DNA of 64,000 nucleotides from Hydnum rufescens UP504. Taxonomy: Eukaryota; Basidiomycota; Agaricomycetes; Cantharellales; Hydnaceae. The DNA lies in contig MU129118.1 in the NCBI GenBank assembly GCA_014904985.1, positions 1 through 64,000 of the forward strand, read 5' to 3'. Positions 44,070 to 57,309 of this stretch are shown here, in pieces. The notes under the pieces were generated by a model, which did not search any database, was not told the origin of the DNA, and was given only the letters and a program-made list of their open reading frames with translations. Positions within the stretch are counted from its first letter, which is position 1; each line of letters begins with the position of its first letter. The position numbers were made by a program, and so were the translations under genes.

Positions 44070-44956
44070 GGCAATGAGTGGATGTTGACAGCTCGAGGAG
44101 AGGAGAATCAAAATTGAACACTTCTATATCGGTATTACGTAATACATCACCGAATTCCCCCATTATTTATGGACAGGGACAGAACGACTCGTCTCAGGTG
44201 AACTCAATGGACGCTGTGGCTCCCTCCCCTCATGAGCCGCACTTCACGACGTGCCCGAACGCCATCCAATCGTGAGGTGGACGTCGTCTTATTATAGCTC
44301 AGGGCCTGGCATCAGGGGGGATATTACGTCTCAAGACGCCTCGAACCACACCATCCCAATCACCTGCAATCGATATGCCCACAAATAGCATCCCTTTCTA
44401 CACGTTCCAAAAACAGCACCAGACATTTGACCACATTTCCACACTGAAATCCCAGAGAGCTGGGTACGCCCGCACCTATGTGCAACAGCTGACAGGCTCA
44501 TCGGAAAAAAATATTCAAGCGAACAATTCGAACGTGAATCCTTATAAGCGTCCTCATTATCTGGGTGACGCAGGGTAGACTGCTGCAGCTGGCGACTGAT
44601 GGGGAGATCGCCGCTTACTGTAATGAAGATTCCACAATTATCCTTACCACGTTCGCCCATAACATCGTGTCCAGAGTTCAGCTTCTTGCCTCAGTGGCGC
44701 TACGTCGAAGCCTCAAGGCTCGACTGAAGTAAACGAGCGATCTAATCCTTTCGGAAACCGAGCATTGTTCTTATTACGTTACCTATTCTCAACACACCCT
44801 ATTGCAGGTTCACGAGGCTAAATATCTCGCCTGAGATTGGGATCATGAAGATGGCTGTTATTCACAATGAGGCCCGAGAGAAAACAAGCGCGTAGCGCTC
44901 AAAACGCCACCTCCCGGCAATCTGCGTCTCTCTTTTCGCACGGTCCGATCCTAACC
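44070..44956. promoter_or_regulatory. Divergent intergenic region, KRE9-like / CDC123
   Basis: About 890 bp. A minus-strand frame at 44,331-44,660 (109 codons) and a plus-strand frame at 44,375-44,578 overlap and lack motifs, so neither is called. Promoters of both neighbours should lie here. Confidence 0.45.
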
Positions 44957-46383
44957 ATGGACCAGGATGCCACCTCTCAGAAGCTTCAAGAAACGATTCT
45001 TCCTGTTTTCCCACAATTGACGCCTGCAGACGTGCTTGCCTGCCAGTGTTCGTCTTGGTATCCCACCTTCGACAAGATCACGATAAAGAGTAAAATCATA
45101 AAGCCACTCCCCGCTGAGTTCTTGGAATATCTCGAGGCGGACACGGTGTCTATCCCAGAGGGGTCAGAGGATGCGTGCGCACCGCACATTCTATTTGGAG
45201 TACTTTCTCCCCAAGCTCTTAGATCTCAACCAGGGTCCCCGTCACGGAGCTGTCCGACGAAGACAGCGATAGCGAAAAGGGCGACGAAGATGATGATGAT
45301 CCACATTCCTCGTCCTTACGAAAATATGCATTTCCTGCTCTCGACGCCCAGATCCGAGAAGCAATATCCACGTTCGGGGCAGTCTTTCCCAAATTAAACT
45401 GGACTTCGCCTCAGGTACGGCGACCCTAGAGATTTTATTTCACGAGAACAGGCCGTGACCATTCTGTATGATGACTTTCAAGGATGCTAGTTGGATCCTT
45501 GCCCCGTCCTCTCCGTTGAAATGCACATCGCCTGCAGATGTTTATCTCTTCCTAAAGTCGTCCGACTTTGTAGTGCACGATCTCAGTCCTGACATGGTAT
45601 TCGAGGGCTGTTCACTCGAGGATGATCGACCGCACGATGCGAAGCCTATCGGTAAGCCGAAATACCAAGTAGAACTTGTGCTGAAGAAATGGTTCGCCAT
45701 TGACAAGAGTCGGGAACTGAGGTGCTTTGTGCGGGATGATACGTTAATCGGTGCTTGTCCATCGCATTCGCTTTGAAAGCGCATAGGAACTCATTCGTTC
45801 GCCCGATTCCAGGTATCACACAACGAGACCCAAACTACTACGAGTTCTTAAATGAACCCAAGACGCACGAATCAATTCCCAAGGCCGTCTTGGACTTTTG
45901 GGAGCACAAGATTAGGAATACATGGCTTGGTGGCCAGAGTTGTATGTATGACTCTCCCAAATTCAGTACCACTTCACGGGGGATCCCAAATCTCCGGTCT
46001 TCCTTAGATGCATTTGATATTCTTCTCACGCGCGATCTTCAACGAGCAAACCTCATCGATTTCAACCCCTACGCACCCCGCACCGATCCCTTACTCTTCA
46101 CGTACCAAGAACTACGCGACATCTACGCCTCAGCTTCAGCAATCCAATCCCCCAATGCAGCAGCACCCCACCCATCCCACGATGCGCTCCTCCAGAGTTC
46201 CGAGTCATAACATCCCGCACGCATCCAAGAGCCACACGCAACGCGCCCCAACATTCACACAACATGGTCCCGCGGGAGGCTCTCGAACTGAGCGCCGGCC
46301 AGAATATCCTCGATTTTCAGGGCGCCTGGGCCGAAGAACTTGCGCGCGCGATGGCCGACGATGAAACTACGCGAGCCGCCTAG
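44957..46383 (+). CDS. CDC123: Cdc123/D123 family, eIF2 assembly factor
   Basis: Cdc123 is an ATP-grasp-fold chaperone that promotes assembly of the translation initiation factor eIF2. Start MDQDATSQKLQETILPVFP at 44,957. Landmarks are LACQCSSWYPTFDKITIKS, EFLEYLEADTVSIPEGSED, an acidic insert DEDSDSEKGDEDDDD, FPALDAQIREAIS, VFPKLNWTSP, DASWILAPSSPLKCTS, YLFLKSSDFVVHDL, ELVLKKWFAIDKSRELRCFV, ITQRDPNYYEFLN, and DILLTRDLQRANLIDFNPYA with PRTDPLLFTYQEL. Four introns fit the frames, for example one ending at the CAG before 45,813. The tail (MVPREALELSAGQNILDFQG, ending near AMADDETTRAA) is in another frame, so a 1- or 2-base break lies near 46,193-46,197. The upstream Met at 44,867 is not conserved in style. 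Confidence 0.92.
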
Positions 46384-47094
46384 TCTATCTACCTTGAGGT
46401 GTAGGATAGTTGGCTCTGTGTGAACCGTCATCGTCGCTACGCCGCCCGTAGTCCTCTCGTCCACTGCCCCGGGAACTCGAAAAAGTGTCAAGGGGGGAGG
46501 GATTCTTCTTCTTCTGGGCTGAGGCAGGGCCGGGGTAAGAAATGGTGCTGTCAAGACATACATTCATTCCAGCTGCTGCTTTCTTCTCGACAGTCCGATG
46601 AAATACATTTGCGCTACTCTTTTGTGGATACTTGCCAGAGAATCGAGTTCCGCGTCCTGCCCCAACAGAACTCATCTGTCCAAATATTTCCCCACATTAC
46701 AGCGGTATACCGTCACGCAAATGCGTACCCGCATTAGGTGAATACAGATAGATGCAGGTGCTGGGAAACCAGAGGCGAAAGGTCCCCACACGGTACCCAG
46801 ATGATCAAACAGCGGAATGCAAAGGGTCGGGTGCTGCATTGGTTTTTCAAAGAAAAGATCTGGTATTGGGGGATCATGAACAAACAAACTAAGAACCAAA
46901 CAACAAACATGGAACATTCCGCATGCAACTTGTATGAAACAGACCGTAGAAAGCGAGCAACGAACGGTGATGAGACGATTTTAAGGGTGTCACAACAACA
47001 ACAACATCAACAACAAACAAATTTAACATCATATAGCTAGCTGCGGGCAGGTGAATGTGGCGACGAGAGGCGGGAATATTGGGGCAATGCACGA
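46384..47094. other. Intergenic, convergent; no gene supported
   Basis: A minus-strand frame at 46,385-46,675 (96 codons, Ser/Arg-rich, GRGTRFSGKYPQKSS) is possible but unsupported. A CAA-type microsatellite lies near 46,993-47,023. The 3' UTRs of Cdc123 and the RasGEF should meet here. Confidence 0.45.
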
Positions 47095-50000
47095 TTACAT
47101 GGAGGCGAGCTGCCGAAGCCGAGTGGCTTCAAGGGTCCGGATGCGGAGACACTTTTGACGGAGAGATAGGTCGACACGATCATAGTCGAAGTGGTAATTG
47201 CTGGCAAGATGTTGCCCCGCAACGACCGACTTAACAAGGCTGAAATTACCGCAGGTCAGCGAGAATGATCGTAAGGTCGTCAGGGAAGGTAAATAACTCA
47301 CCCGGCAATCAGCCGTTGTTTCTGGACGTTGATCAGTGGTCGGAGCTCGACCCCTTCTGGGAGGGGTGGGAGACTAGAAAATACTTGGGGATGGTGGAGG
47401 CAAGCAGGAGTGCAGCGGGTATACGGAGATGTGGGATCCACGTGATTGGGCAACAAGGCATACTCGAAGAGCTCGTTAAGATACACGTCTATAAATGCAG
47501 GTAAGTTGGGTATGCTAAAAGACAAGACTCTAGAGATGACGGACTTAATAGGGGAATACAGGAAGGTTTCGTGTCTCTAGGTTTGTGATCACCGCTGGAC
47601 GTTGTTGAGGCGTGACTTGGGACTGAAAATCGGGTATCTGCCATGGCGGTCATGGACTCGCGGATAAAGCGATAATTTTGGGATTGGGACGTGAAGGGGA
47701 TCAGGTCATTTAAGACCCGCGATTCCCATTTGCCCACACGATGCCAGTTCTTCCGCATTCCAGCTTGGACGGTGTCGCTTTGTATAGCCTGGATTATAGA
47801 AACCAGAGAAAAATAATTTCCTATCGAGTAGAGTTTCTATGGTGGAAGTCTGCCTTAGATCCCAGAATTAACAAGGGAAGTAAAAACCTACCCATGCCAC
47901 CCGTATGAGTTTGTTGATTATGATATGACGCTCGTTCACGTTGGTAAGGATAATCTCCGTTGCAATAAAGGCCGACATGAGAGCAAAACGAGACCGTGCG
48001 GCTGTCACGTCACTGATCGTCTGTAGGTTCTGATCAGGATGATCTCTGGCTGCGACTCTGAGACGCTGCCTATCCTTGAGGAAGAGTTCCCAATCAAGAA
48101 TCGAGAGTTCATTCACCGGACGGGCCCATTCAAGCGAAACAAGTTGGTCGAATTTGATCGACAAGAAGAGATCTTGATCAATGACAGTGAAATGATGCGC
48201 AAGAGCGGTCGACCGATAGAGGAGGATGAACGAGTGATAATTGATTGGAGGACGAGGGGAATGAATGCCTGTTGTCAGGGGCGAGTGCGCTAGTTGCGAA
48301 GGTGGTGGCACCACCAGAGTTTCTATAGGGACTGGGGTGATTGAAATCCCAGTGTTGATTGGGGAAGTCTCGTTTGCCTCAGTCAAGGGTGTCGATGGGT
48401 CTTCAGAAACAGCCTCGCTCTCGTCCTGGGCCGCAGGTGGATCCACATCAGGAGTGTCCGCCGCAAATGAAGGAGGTCGCGTAATAGTAACATCCTCTAC
48501 TTCGGCCTCGGCAACATCTGGATCACTGTCTCCGCCTTCCTCTAGTGCATCCTCTTCGGCTCTCGCGGCGGCGGCGGCGGCTTCGTCTTCTTCGGAGAAG
48601 TCAACACCCCGCTCTTGAGCAGCCAGCCTTTCCTGAACTTTCTTCAGCCAGGTGTCCACCTTTTTAGATTTCGCCTCTTGGACGCTGGCATTGACTTGAC
48701 CTTCCAGTCTTCGCAGTGCGGCTTCGGCATCTCCAGGCTCATCGTCGCTATCATCACGCGTGTACCTGAGCTGCCAGGGCTGCACGTCTTGGAGGGGGAT
48801 CGCAGCGCGGTCATCCCCGTCATGCGAATCATGCGAATGCGAAGACAATCTTTCGGACTCGGATTTGGAGGATTGTAATCCCGTTGAAGACATGGACTCC
48901 AGAGATTGTCGAACAAACTGAAAATCTCGACGCTGAGGCATTCTCCTAACCAACCGCCTTTGCCGATCATTTTTAGCGGAGTCGTCCGAATCCGACAGGT
49001 CGTAATCGTCTAAGGACCCGACATCAAAGGGTCCAGGGGGGGGACGCGTGGCTTCGGCGAAGGATCTCCTTGGTAAGAGATTTCCAAGGCTTGACAGTGA
49101 TGACCTCCAAGTAGAAGCAGAGAACCTAGAATGACGACTAGACTTGACTTGTGGGCTATACCGGACGTATAACGGTGCAGGGGCCATTTCACGACGATCG
49201 GGGGTTAGGCTTTCTCCAACATGATCTTCGGAGATGTGCTCCGACGGAACGGATTCATTCAGTGAGACGGCATCATTGGCGTGCGAGGGGGGTTCTGATA
49301 CCTCCCCTTCACCTACTGTAACATGCGCCTCATCTCCATAGTCCAAATTGGAGGCCTGCAAAATCTAGTTAGTTTTTGGGGGAAGAGCAAAGTATTGGTG
49401 GAATACCTGAACGACGGGATGCAGCACAGGTTCATTAGTCCCATGGGTGACATCCGAATTAGATGTGGCCCCGTCATCAACTAGCGGCATATCCATCATC
49501 TTAAAGAACTGCTGCAAACCTCCTCGAACATGGTACCGACCATCTGCCTCGTTCAATTCGAGATCAAACTCTTGGTCATCGCTTGGTTGCGGAGGCAGGG
49601 AGAGGGATGTTCTAGGGTTCAATACCCTTTTCCACCTCCCAAACTTTCCGATAGTGTTTACAAATGCACGAGTTACTTTACTGTGATGCATTGGTAAGGG
49701 CGGGGAGCCAGGGCTCGAGGGAGATGTCGCAGAGGATCCCGCTGCAGAAGCGCTTACGACAGCAGGAATGGAAAGATGAAGGGGTTGTAGGAGAGCGGCT
49801 TGTACCGTAGTCAACACGTCGCCTTGAGAAAGCATCGCGTGTGGTTCTGGCTGCTTGGCAGTAGAGCCAGCACGCGAGCGGGGTAAGGCTGGTGGATAGG
49901 ACGAAATCCCAGTCGAAAGGGGACTGCGACTATTATCAGACGTTTGGTCTCCGCTATTGAGGGTCTCGGCAGTAAATTCAGCGTTTCCATTGGCCGATGG

Positions 50001-52237
50001 GATAGGGATGGAGAAATCCAGATCTACATCGGGATCTTCGGTCGCAACCTCCATAATCGAAGGGTCTGGAAATAAGGAGACCAGAAGGGGCGAACACTCC
50101 ATCGGGGAAGGGGTGGAAAATATAGTTGAAGGACGAGGAGTTGCACCGTCCAAAGATATCTTGCGTTGACTAGAAGACAACCGTGCCTTCCCATCCACCA
50201 CATGATTGACTTTACACTCCCGCACCAAACCTTTCAGAGTTTTTACAATATTCTAATTGTCATCATTCCATCAGTATGCTTTAGACAGGAGGCAAAAAAA
50301 GAGTCTGACCGCTGCGTCCGGGCGGTTATCCAGCCACGGGCTGCGATGCAACACATTCAGCCACGTTGTCAAAACCAGTCCGAGCTTCGGAGCCGGGAGG
50401 AAATCGACTCGGAAGAAGGTCAGCAACCAGTATCGCAAGGCAATAAACGTTCGCACGCGGACGACTCGCTTGATTATCTCTGCTCGTACCGCTGGGGTAT
50501 CTTCCTCGTCCTCAGGGGGCTCCGATCCCGGTACAGCCGAAGGAGTTAAGGACCAGTGAAAACGAGAAATGAAAAGATGAAGGAGTTCCAAGGAGGATAT
50601 GTACGTCCGGTAGGTGAGGAAAAAATCCAATAATTCGTCGTAGTTAAGTTCGGAAGTGAGCTGAGCCACCCAACGCTCAATACTTGCAGCCAACAATACT
50701 TGGTTGCCTACCGACGTCGAGACAGATGCGTCGGAACGCAAATTTTCAAATGAAGGAGTGACAGATACTGCCACGGTGGATGAAGTAGAAGACATGGTCG
50801 AGCTCGCGGCTGTGTAGACTGCAAGGTTAGGCCGCGAATAATGCCCAGTATTGGGGACACGAGCGTCGCTCTGATCAGATGCTGCTCGCGTCCGCCTGAA
50901 ATTCGGCTGTCCAGGTAGATCCAGAGGTTCAGGAGGTGCTGCAACTCCCCAAAGGACAAAACGGGGATCGTTGTTTGGGGCCGTAGTACTGTGGCTATTC
51001 CTAAATTCGGCGTCTAAGAAAGTCGAAGAAGGAATATCGATCTTGGCTTGGAATATATCGAAGATCTCTACTAATTTTGCGAACATGGGAAGGGAGAGGG
51101 GTGGGTGATTCCGTGTCATGGGAGTCGGGGTAGAGGTGCGAAGCCCCGAGCAGTCGAATTAGAATCGAAGGATCGTGCATTATGCAAGGCAGGGATGAGG
51201 GAGGTTCGCGACGGCGGCAACTTTGACACGGTTGAAGGCAAATTAGAGGCATCGGTACCGTTAACAAATGAAGATTCCTCATGATGCGGCGAGACGGGTT
51301 CAGGAGCAACGACAGGGGCACTAAAAGTAATAAATGGACCGAATGGCCTTGATAATAGATGAGCTACGGCCCGACGAAGAGCCGCTGGTATGAACAGAAG
51401 GGGTGGTATCGGGTGTATCTGCCGTGCGTATTGCAGATGCTCGGGGAGAAGTGAAGTCCAACGAAATAGAAGATACTGTCGAGCGCGTGGAATCTCTCTG
51501 ACCTATAAATGACAGATTAGAGGGGAACATTGACGGCCTTGGCGGGTCCCAGAAAGCTCGGGGATGGACCGAGAGGGCGATGGGCCACTAAAAACATGCC
51601 GCAAAGAAGGGGGGGACGTAGAAGATTTTGACTTGGAGGTGGAAAAGCCATGGCTATGACGGGACTGCTTCGGGAGGGTGGACCGACTGAATAGTAAGCT
51701 GGCCCGAGAAGGTTTGGACCTAGTCTCCTTTGCGTCGTCCTCTGGGGGGGGCGGAAGATGTAGCTGATCGTCTGATGGGATTTGTTCTTCATGATGGCTT
51801 GGGGAAGGTATTAAAGACCATAGAACCCATGTCTATGCACGTTCATCTACCCACCTGACCCGAAAAACGCGCCGACCAAATTGATTTACTACGGCAGTGA
51901 TCGCGTATGGACTCCGTTTCCCGTCCTGTCCTACTCCCCATAACTGGTCGTATCGTCTTTTGAGCTCACGAGCCGCGTTTGCGGACGTGGTTTCCACGAA
52001 AGTACCGTTGGCTATGAGAAAACAGTGCTTGAGAAAAAGAGGGGTACATCCAAGTAAACACTGTACAATTCACTGACCAGCAATGCACAGTTCAGCGGTG
52101 GCCAGCTCAGAGTTTGAATCTGGGGTTACGTCTAGCCCGTTGACAGAGTCAGCCAGGGTGAAGGAGAGCTTCAAAGAATTATCCACTGGTGTGGGTAGCG
52201 GGAGTCTTAGCCTGGACCCATCCACATGGGCTTCCAT
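47095..52237 (-). CDS. Ras-type guanine nucleotide exchange factor, LTE1-like
   Basis: Large multi-exon gene with a RasGEF_N region and a CDC25-type catalytic domain, the layout of fungal Lte1-like exchange factors (in yeast linked to mitotic exit). Start MEAHVDGSRLRLPL at 52,237; after an intron NGTFVETTSANAARELKRRY and YAITAVVNQFGRRVFRV. A Ser-rich stretch follows. RasGEF_N is at about 50,760-50,290: VLLAASIERWVAQLTSELNY, DELLDFFLTYRTYIS, VRTFIALRYWLLTFF. A disordered acidic middle covers 50,228-48,250. The catalytic part includes FDQLVSLEWARPVNELSILD, ALMSAFIATEIILTNVNER, GKWESRVLNDLIPFTSQ, GVEL/DVYLNELFEYALLPNHVD, PPLPEGVELRPLINVQKQRL and GQHLASNYHFDYD, ending at 47,095. At least ten introns. 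Exact splice sites in the Ser-rich parts are uncertain. Confidence 0.85.
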
Positions 52238-54186
52238 GGAATCAAGAGGAGATCAGGGAGGATAGGCGTAAGGGTATCACAGGGAAGGAGAGGACCGTCG
52301 TCTGGACGGGGGGCTGATGGTGGGAGCGCGAATGAAGGAGCTTCAGCAGGTTGAGAGCGGCAATTTCCACGGCTAGATGCTTTCTATTGTATTGCTGACC
52401 AATCTTGGTGAAATGCACATGCCCGTAAGCCCACCGGTTCGGAAAAATTCAGGGATGAAATTTGGCAGCTAGCTAACTCTGACAGGTGATCCTCTACACC
52501 CCTGCCAATGTCACAGCCTCGTGCATCCAGAGAGTATATGTAGCCTATAGTAGATGCGGATTTTTGCGGGGCGAGAAGCTCTGGAAAAACGGTGCATACA
52601 ACCAAAGGTTTGATCTTGGTGGTAACACCAATTTGCTGTCCCACCGATACACCTCCTGAGAAAGTGAAGCCGCCCCAGGAGCCGAGGTGCCTCTATTAGT
52701 TATTAGAGAGAAAGCCGGAGCGTTCAAGAAGGAAGAAGTATTTAGTATAAGCACTGGCACTGCAAGAAAAGCACAGCCGGTATCTGGATGAACCCCTATG
52801 CAAGATACCCTTGGAAACCACTCCATTCGACGGGAACCAGGTCCACCAAAGGTTCAATGTATAGCAAGGGTAGGCAATGAACGCGGCGAACAAGCACCGA
52901 TACAATGGTAGCGATAAAGGCGCCGAGGTGCCCCACCCACACACTCATCACGCATGGATACACGACGCCCCTCGCATCCGCACAAAAGTTCTATCTGTGC
53001 CGGTAATGGGCGTGGGACATTACTGTAAAATTGACAGGCAACACCGAAAAGCACGAGGCCAGAAGGCTAAAAAGTGTATCTCTGCTCCTTGGAATTTGGA
53101 CTAATAGCCTGGGGCCTAGCCTAGGCATAGTGCATGAGTAGCTTCAGAATCAGAAGTCTATCTATCTCCGCAGTTCTAGCCCTCCTCATTGGGTCTCGCC
53201 GTCTCGGCGCTCAACACCGTTGCGCTTAGCCAAAAAGGGCCTTTTGCGTTGTCCTCGGTCATAGGCTGTGCACAACGTAAGGTAAGTAGCGTAAGCGCCA
53301 CCTTTAACCGAACCATCCACCGAGTACAGAGGTTAGGTTCGTCAGGCCGGCAATCCAAAGACTGCCGGAATATGGAACATGGGAACTGGACAGAATTAGA
53401 AAAGCAATAGTCATTTCATTCAAGAATAGAACCCCTTCCTGATGTTCTGTTGATCCCGTATGCCCCATCCATGAATCAACCCCATAACATCTGAGGAGGG
53501 CACTGGAATGATGAAATGGGGTCATCTTAAAATCACCCCGTTGACGAGAAAACACCCTGATATCCATCGCTGGGAAGTACTCTTTATCAGTCGAGAACCA
53601 GCGAGCGAGCGTCTAGCGACGAAAGAATTCTGGGTAAGTGATGGGCATGAGGTCTCGTCGGCGGAGGAACGCCGCACGCGTCACGCCATGTCTCCATCCT
53701 AACAAAATTCTCAAGCCGTTCGAGTATCTCGAGGAGTTAAAACGGTGAAGTCGTGTCAGCCTAGCTTCTAGAATTACTCACCGGAAACGAAGCGAGAGCA
53801 GATCCGCCCTATCCATGTATATTTCAAGAATATGGCTGATTCGACGGATTCGTCGAATTGGAGATTATCCTGAATGCATGACATGGCCAGATGTCTAGTT
53901 TAGATGTTCTGGAGGGAAATGATGTCTCTTGACTATCGAAAACAGTCGACGTAGATCTTTGGCGCCGAGGACACCCTTCAGTATTAGAGGGTGTGGACAA
54001 AAATCAGGAACAGGGGGATTGGAGGGGAATGAACACAACTGACTTTACGACCATCGGGATAGTCTTCCTTGCTTTGGTCGCACTCACCAGGTTCGAGCGC
54101 TTAGCTGGCGGCGGCTCTTACCAGATCCAGCATTCTGCCGACACATTACGTAAGAAGGAAGGTCCTCCGAAAAAAAAAACGCAACA
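52238..54186. promoter_or_regulatory. Long divergent intergenic region
   Basis: Nearly 2 kb between the RasGEF and malate dehydrogenase starts. Frames up to 93 codons exist on both strands, but none shows a family motif, consistent codon use or plausible splicing. A 65-codon frame at 53,993-54,190 overlaps the MDH start and could be a leader frame. It probably holds two promoters and long 5' UTRs. Confidence 0.45.
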
Positions 54187-55465
54187 ATGATTGCTCGCCC
54201 TACTGCGTCACTCTCGCGCTCTCTACTGCCTGTGCTTCGTTCGTTCTCGACGAGCAGGACACGGCAAACTAAGGTCGCTGTCCTTGGCGCCGGAGGTTGG
54301 CCGAGTTGCGTCTGATTCGTACCTGTCTGTGGCTCATGACGTTCGTCGTCTCTTTCTAGGTGGAATCGGCCAACCATTGTCTCTCCTTCTCAAGGCGGAC
54401 CCTCTCGTTTCGTCCCTTAGCTTGTACGATATTCGCGGGGCTCCCGGCGTTGCTGCCGATGTGAGCCATGTCGACACCGCCGGAGAAGTCAACGGGTACA
54501 CACCGGAGAAGCTTGGCGATGCACTCCAGGGAACCAAGATCGTCGTCATTCCTGCTGGTGTCCCACGGAAGCCAGGCATGACGCGGGACGATTTATTCAA
54601 CACTAATGCTCTATCGTTCGGGACCTCGCTCAAGCCGTCGGCGAGCACGCCCCTGAGGCACATATTCTCATCATCTCCAGTCCGTCGTCTGCTTTGCATT
54701 ATACTTGATCCCTTCGTCAATTTTTATATCCATAGATCCCGTGAACTCCACCGTCCCGATCGTTGCCGAAGTCCTGAAGAAGGCAGGCAAGTTCAACCCT
54801 GCAAAGCTGTACGGTATCACCACTCTTGATGTCGTTCGCGCATCACGCTTCTTGTCTACTCTCAAGTCGACCAACCCTGCTGATACCACCGTCACGGTCG
54901 TTGGTGGCCACTCGGGCATAACTATTGTGCCCCTCCTCTCCCAATCCGCCATTGGAAAGGGTGTCGTTCAGGGAAGTCCCGAGTGGGCCGAACTCGTCAA
55001 TCGCATCCAATTCGGTGGAGACGAAGTCGTGAAAGCCAAGGATGGCGCTGGCAGTGCGACCTTGAGCATGGCTTATGGTAGGCTTCATAAATGATAGAAT
55101 TCGATCCAGCATCATTGAATGCCACTCCTCAGCTGCTGCAAAATTCACTCACGCTCTTTTGCGTGCCATTGGTGGCGAGAAGGGTGTGATCACACCTTCT
55201 TTCGTCAAGTCTCCTCTTTACGAGAGCGAGGGTGTCACGTACTTCTCTAGCAATGTGGAATTGGGTGTAAGCTGGTGCACTAGCCCCTATTTGCAACCTA
55301 CGATTCTGATTTTTATTTTTATTTCTTCCCTACTTGCAGCCGGAAGGACTCACCAAGATCCACCCATTGGGCCAGCTTTCTGTTGAGGAGGAGAAACTTC
55401 TCCAGGCTGCTCTACCCGAATTGAAGAAAAATATCGAGAAGGGTGTCAACTTCCTGGGCGCTTAG
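54187..55465 (+). CDS. MDH1: Malate dehydrogenase, mitochondrial (NAD+)
   Basis: It interconverts malate and oxaloacetate with NAD in the TCA cycle. Start [20 protein letters not shown] at 54,187 is a mitochondrial presequence. KVAVLGAGG plus [11 protein letters not shown] across intron 1 is the Rossmann motif. Then [53 protein letters not shown] (across an intron), [30 protein letters not shown] with the catalytic His, [20 protein letters not shown], and [11 protein letters not shown] joined to [13 protein letters not shown]; ends [11 protein letters not shown]. Introns end at CTAG (about 54,360), CATAG (about 54,736), CTCAG (about 55,132) and GCAG (about 55,340). One base is missing at about 54,611, where FNTNA should run into [10 protein letters not shown], so the frame is broken there. 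Confidence 0.95.
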
Positions 55466-56248
55466 AACTAGATTTGACTTTCGCCTAGCTAGTTTTGAGA
55501 GCTATATTATCAGATCGGATCATTGCTGGGGCATCCGCCACCGAGTCGTCGTCGTCGGAGTGCCTGAACTTTTTCCGAGAAACAGCCGGCAAGTCATCCA
55601 GGATGAGGGAAGGAAACGGCGTTTGCCGAAGCCTCGTGCCCGCGTTTGTTTCTGGTTTAGTTGTGCCAAGAACCTCTCCCTCCTCCTGGCATAATTGTTT
55701 GGCATACCGAGCTTTCACCTGTGGTGCAACCTCCCACGCACATGCCGGTTGTGACGTGCGTCGAGCCAATACGAATCCGGGAGATACCGGTTGCTTGAAG
55801 TCAATAGTACACAATAGCGCTTCATTTGCAGTGTCGCACTTTAGCTACTTCGGCGGGGATATTTCGTGGTGTGTTTTCGAGACGAAGAATTCTCTTTTCA
55901 GGTGTCCATTTTTTCCATCACCGTGGCTTCTGATGACTCAATCCTCTGTTGGCACTGAGTATGTGCCCCTGGCGCGTCTTCTACATCTGCTGTTTCCGCT
56001 TGCTGCTGATGTGCCTTGCTGTCGGACGCCCTGGTGGTGTCAGGGCACTCTTGGACGCACCACTTCCAAGGTGGATTCCTTCCACGCCCCGCAGGACTTG
56101 CTATAAACGGAGACTGGCTCGATGTCAGACAGGTTAATGCTGGTGCTCTAAGTGATCCCCCGATGCGTTCTCAACTAGGAGCTTATGTAGCACAAGGCTG
56201 AGACAATTTTTCTCCAGCTGGAGGCTGTGAACTGCAAAGCTTCTGGTG
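55466..56248. other. Downstream of MDH1, no gene assigned
   Basis: A 203-codon plus-strand frame (55,495-56,106) and a 109-codon minus-strand frame (55,485-55,814) overlap. Neither contains a motif I recognise, and the plus frame is Cys/Ser/Trp-rich in the way of chance frames. It includes the MDH1 3' UTR. Confidence 0.4.
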
Positions 56249-57309
56249 GTTGTGTCTTTGTTGCCTGGTGGCCCGCTGTGACTGTTCCAGCCGATATGTC
56301 ATCTGCACTTCCTGTTGGCGCAAATGCCCCGGCATCGATTCCGCTGCGTCCATCCCATTTCCTCCTCTCTGCTTCTGGTGCCTCTGCCAATGGGCAGTCG
56401 ATGTCCTCTCCCCAGTCCAAATTACTCTTGCCCCCTTTCGCGGCATAGCTTATGCCACGGAGACAATGCCTGAGCCGTATTGTGCGATGTTGGAGAAGAG
56501 GATGTACCTGCCTTCTCCTGCTCTCGCTCGTAAGAATGTGCATGACGTCCGTATGAGCCTGAAGTGTGACGAAATGGCAGGGATCAGCGATAACAAGGAC
56601 ACTGAGGCAGGGTTAATGCATCGCCCTGTGATGGACCCCTACCTTGCTATTGAGTTCACTGTTTCCAAGACTGAGTTCATCGAAGGCCCATCAGTTGCTC
56701 ATCCTAGTGATGAAACAGTCACCTGTCTTTGGTGGAGCAGTTGCGACTACGTTTGGTTCTTGGTTCTTGAAGCTACAGGAGCACATGAACTGGTACAATG
56801 CAAGGTTCTGGGCTGCTCTTGTTCACTTTGATCCCAAGTGGTGCCTCTGCTGGTTTGTCGACCCAGTTCTCACTCGTCTTGACATATCCATGTTTGAGGA
56901 CATGCACAAGCCCAAGGCTTTTGTCAATGAGCAGTATAGTCTAGAGGGAGAGTGGAGGTGTGATGGGGCAGTGGCTCTGGCTTTGCGTGATGTCTCGCGC
57001 GGAAGGTCGTCGCACAGTCAGATCTTGTATCGCCGCAGAGACGACCGTAGTCATTGCCCCCATACCCTGGTCCCCGAAATTATACTCGCCAGTCTTGCTA
57101 TCCGAACAGCAAGCTGCCCTTTCCAGGCAGCATCTATCTGCATCGTCTGCGGAGCCCCGGGTCACAAAGCCACATCCTGCAAAGCCACATCAACAAATCT
57201 CAGAAAGCAAGCTGTCACCGTGTCTGATCGTTCCGCTATAGGACCACTTCTTACAGTGACCCCCAGGTTCTTCAGCTCTAGAGTGTACTCCCATAATGAT
57301 GATGTCTAA
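56249..57309 (+). pseudogene. Retroelement-like coding relic with a CCHC zinc knuckle
   Basis: Two overlapping frames (56,250-56,831 and 56,644-57,309) appear to be one broken gene. Readable blocks are RKNVHDVRMSLKCDEMAGIS and PVMDPYLAIEFTVSKTEFIE in the first; FGSWFLKLQEHMNWYNARFW and DPVLTRLDISMFEDMHKPKA in the second. CIVCGAPGHKATSC (about 57,142-57,183) is an exact C-x2-C-x4-H-x4-C knuckle. The knuckle at the C-terminus of a protein of this size is typical of Gag-like or pre-RT proteins, including those of DIRS-like elements in mushrooms. No reverse transcriptase or LTR was found nearby. It may instead be a lone host gene. Confidence 0.45.

Noticed and set aside
48265..48618. 117-codon plus-strand Ser/Ala-rich frame
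   Set aside because: It is antisense to the acidic low-complexity exon of the RasGEF gene.
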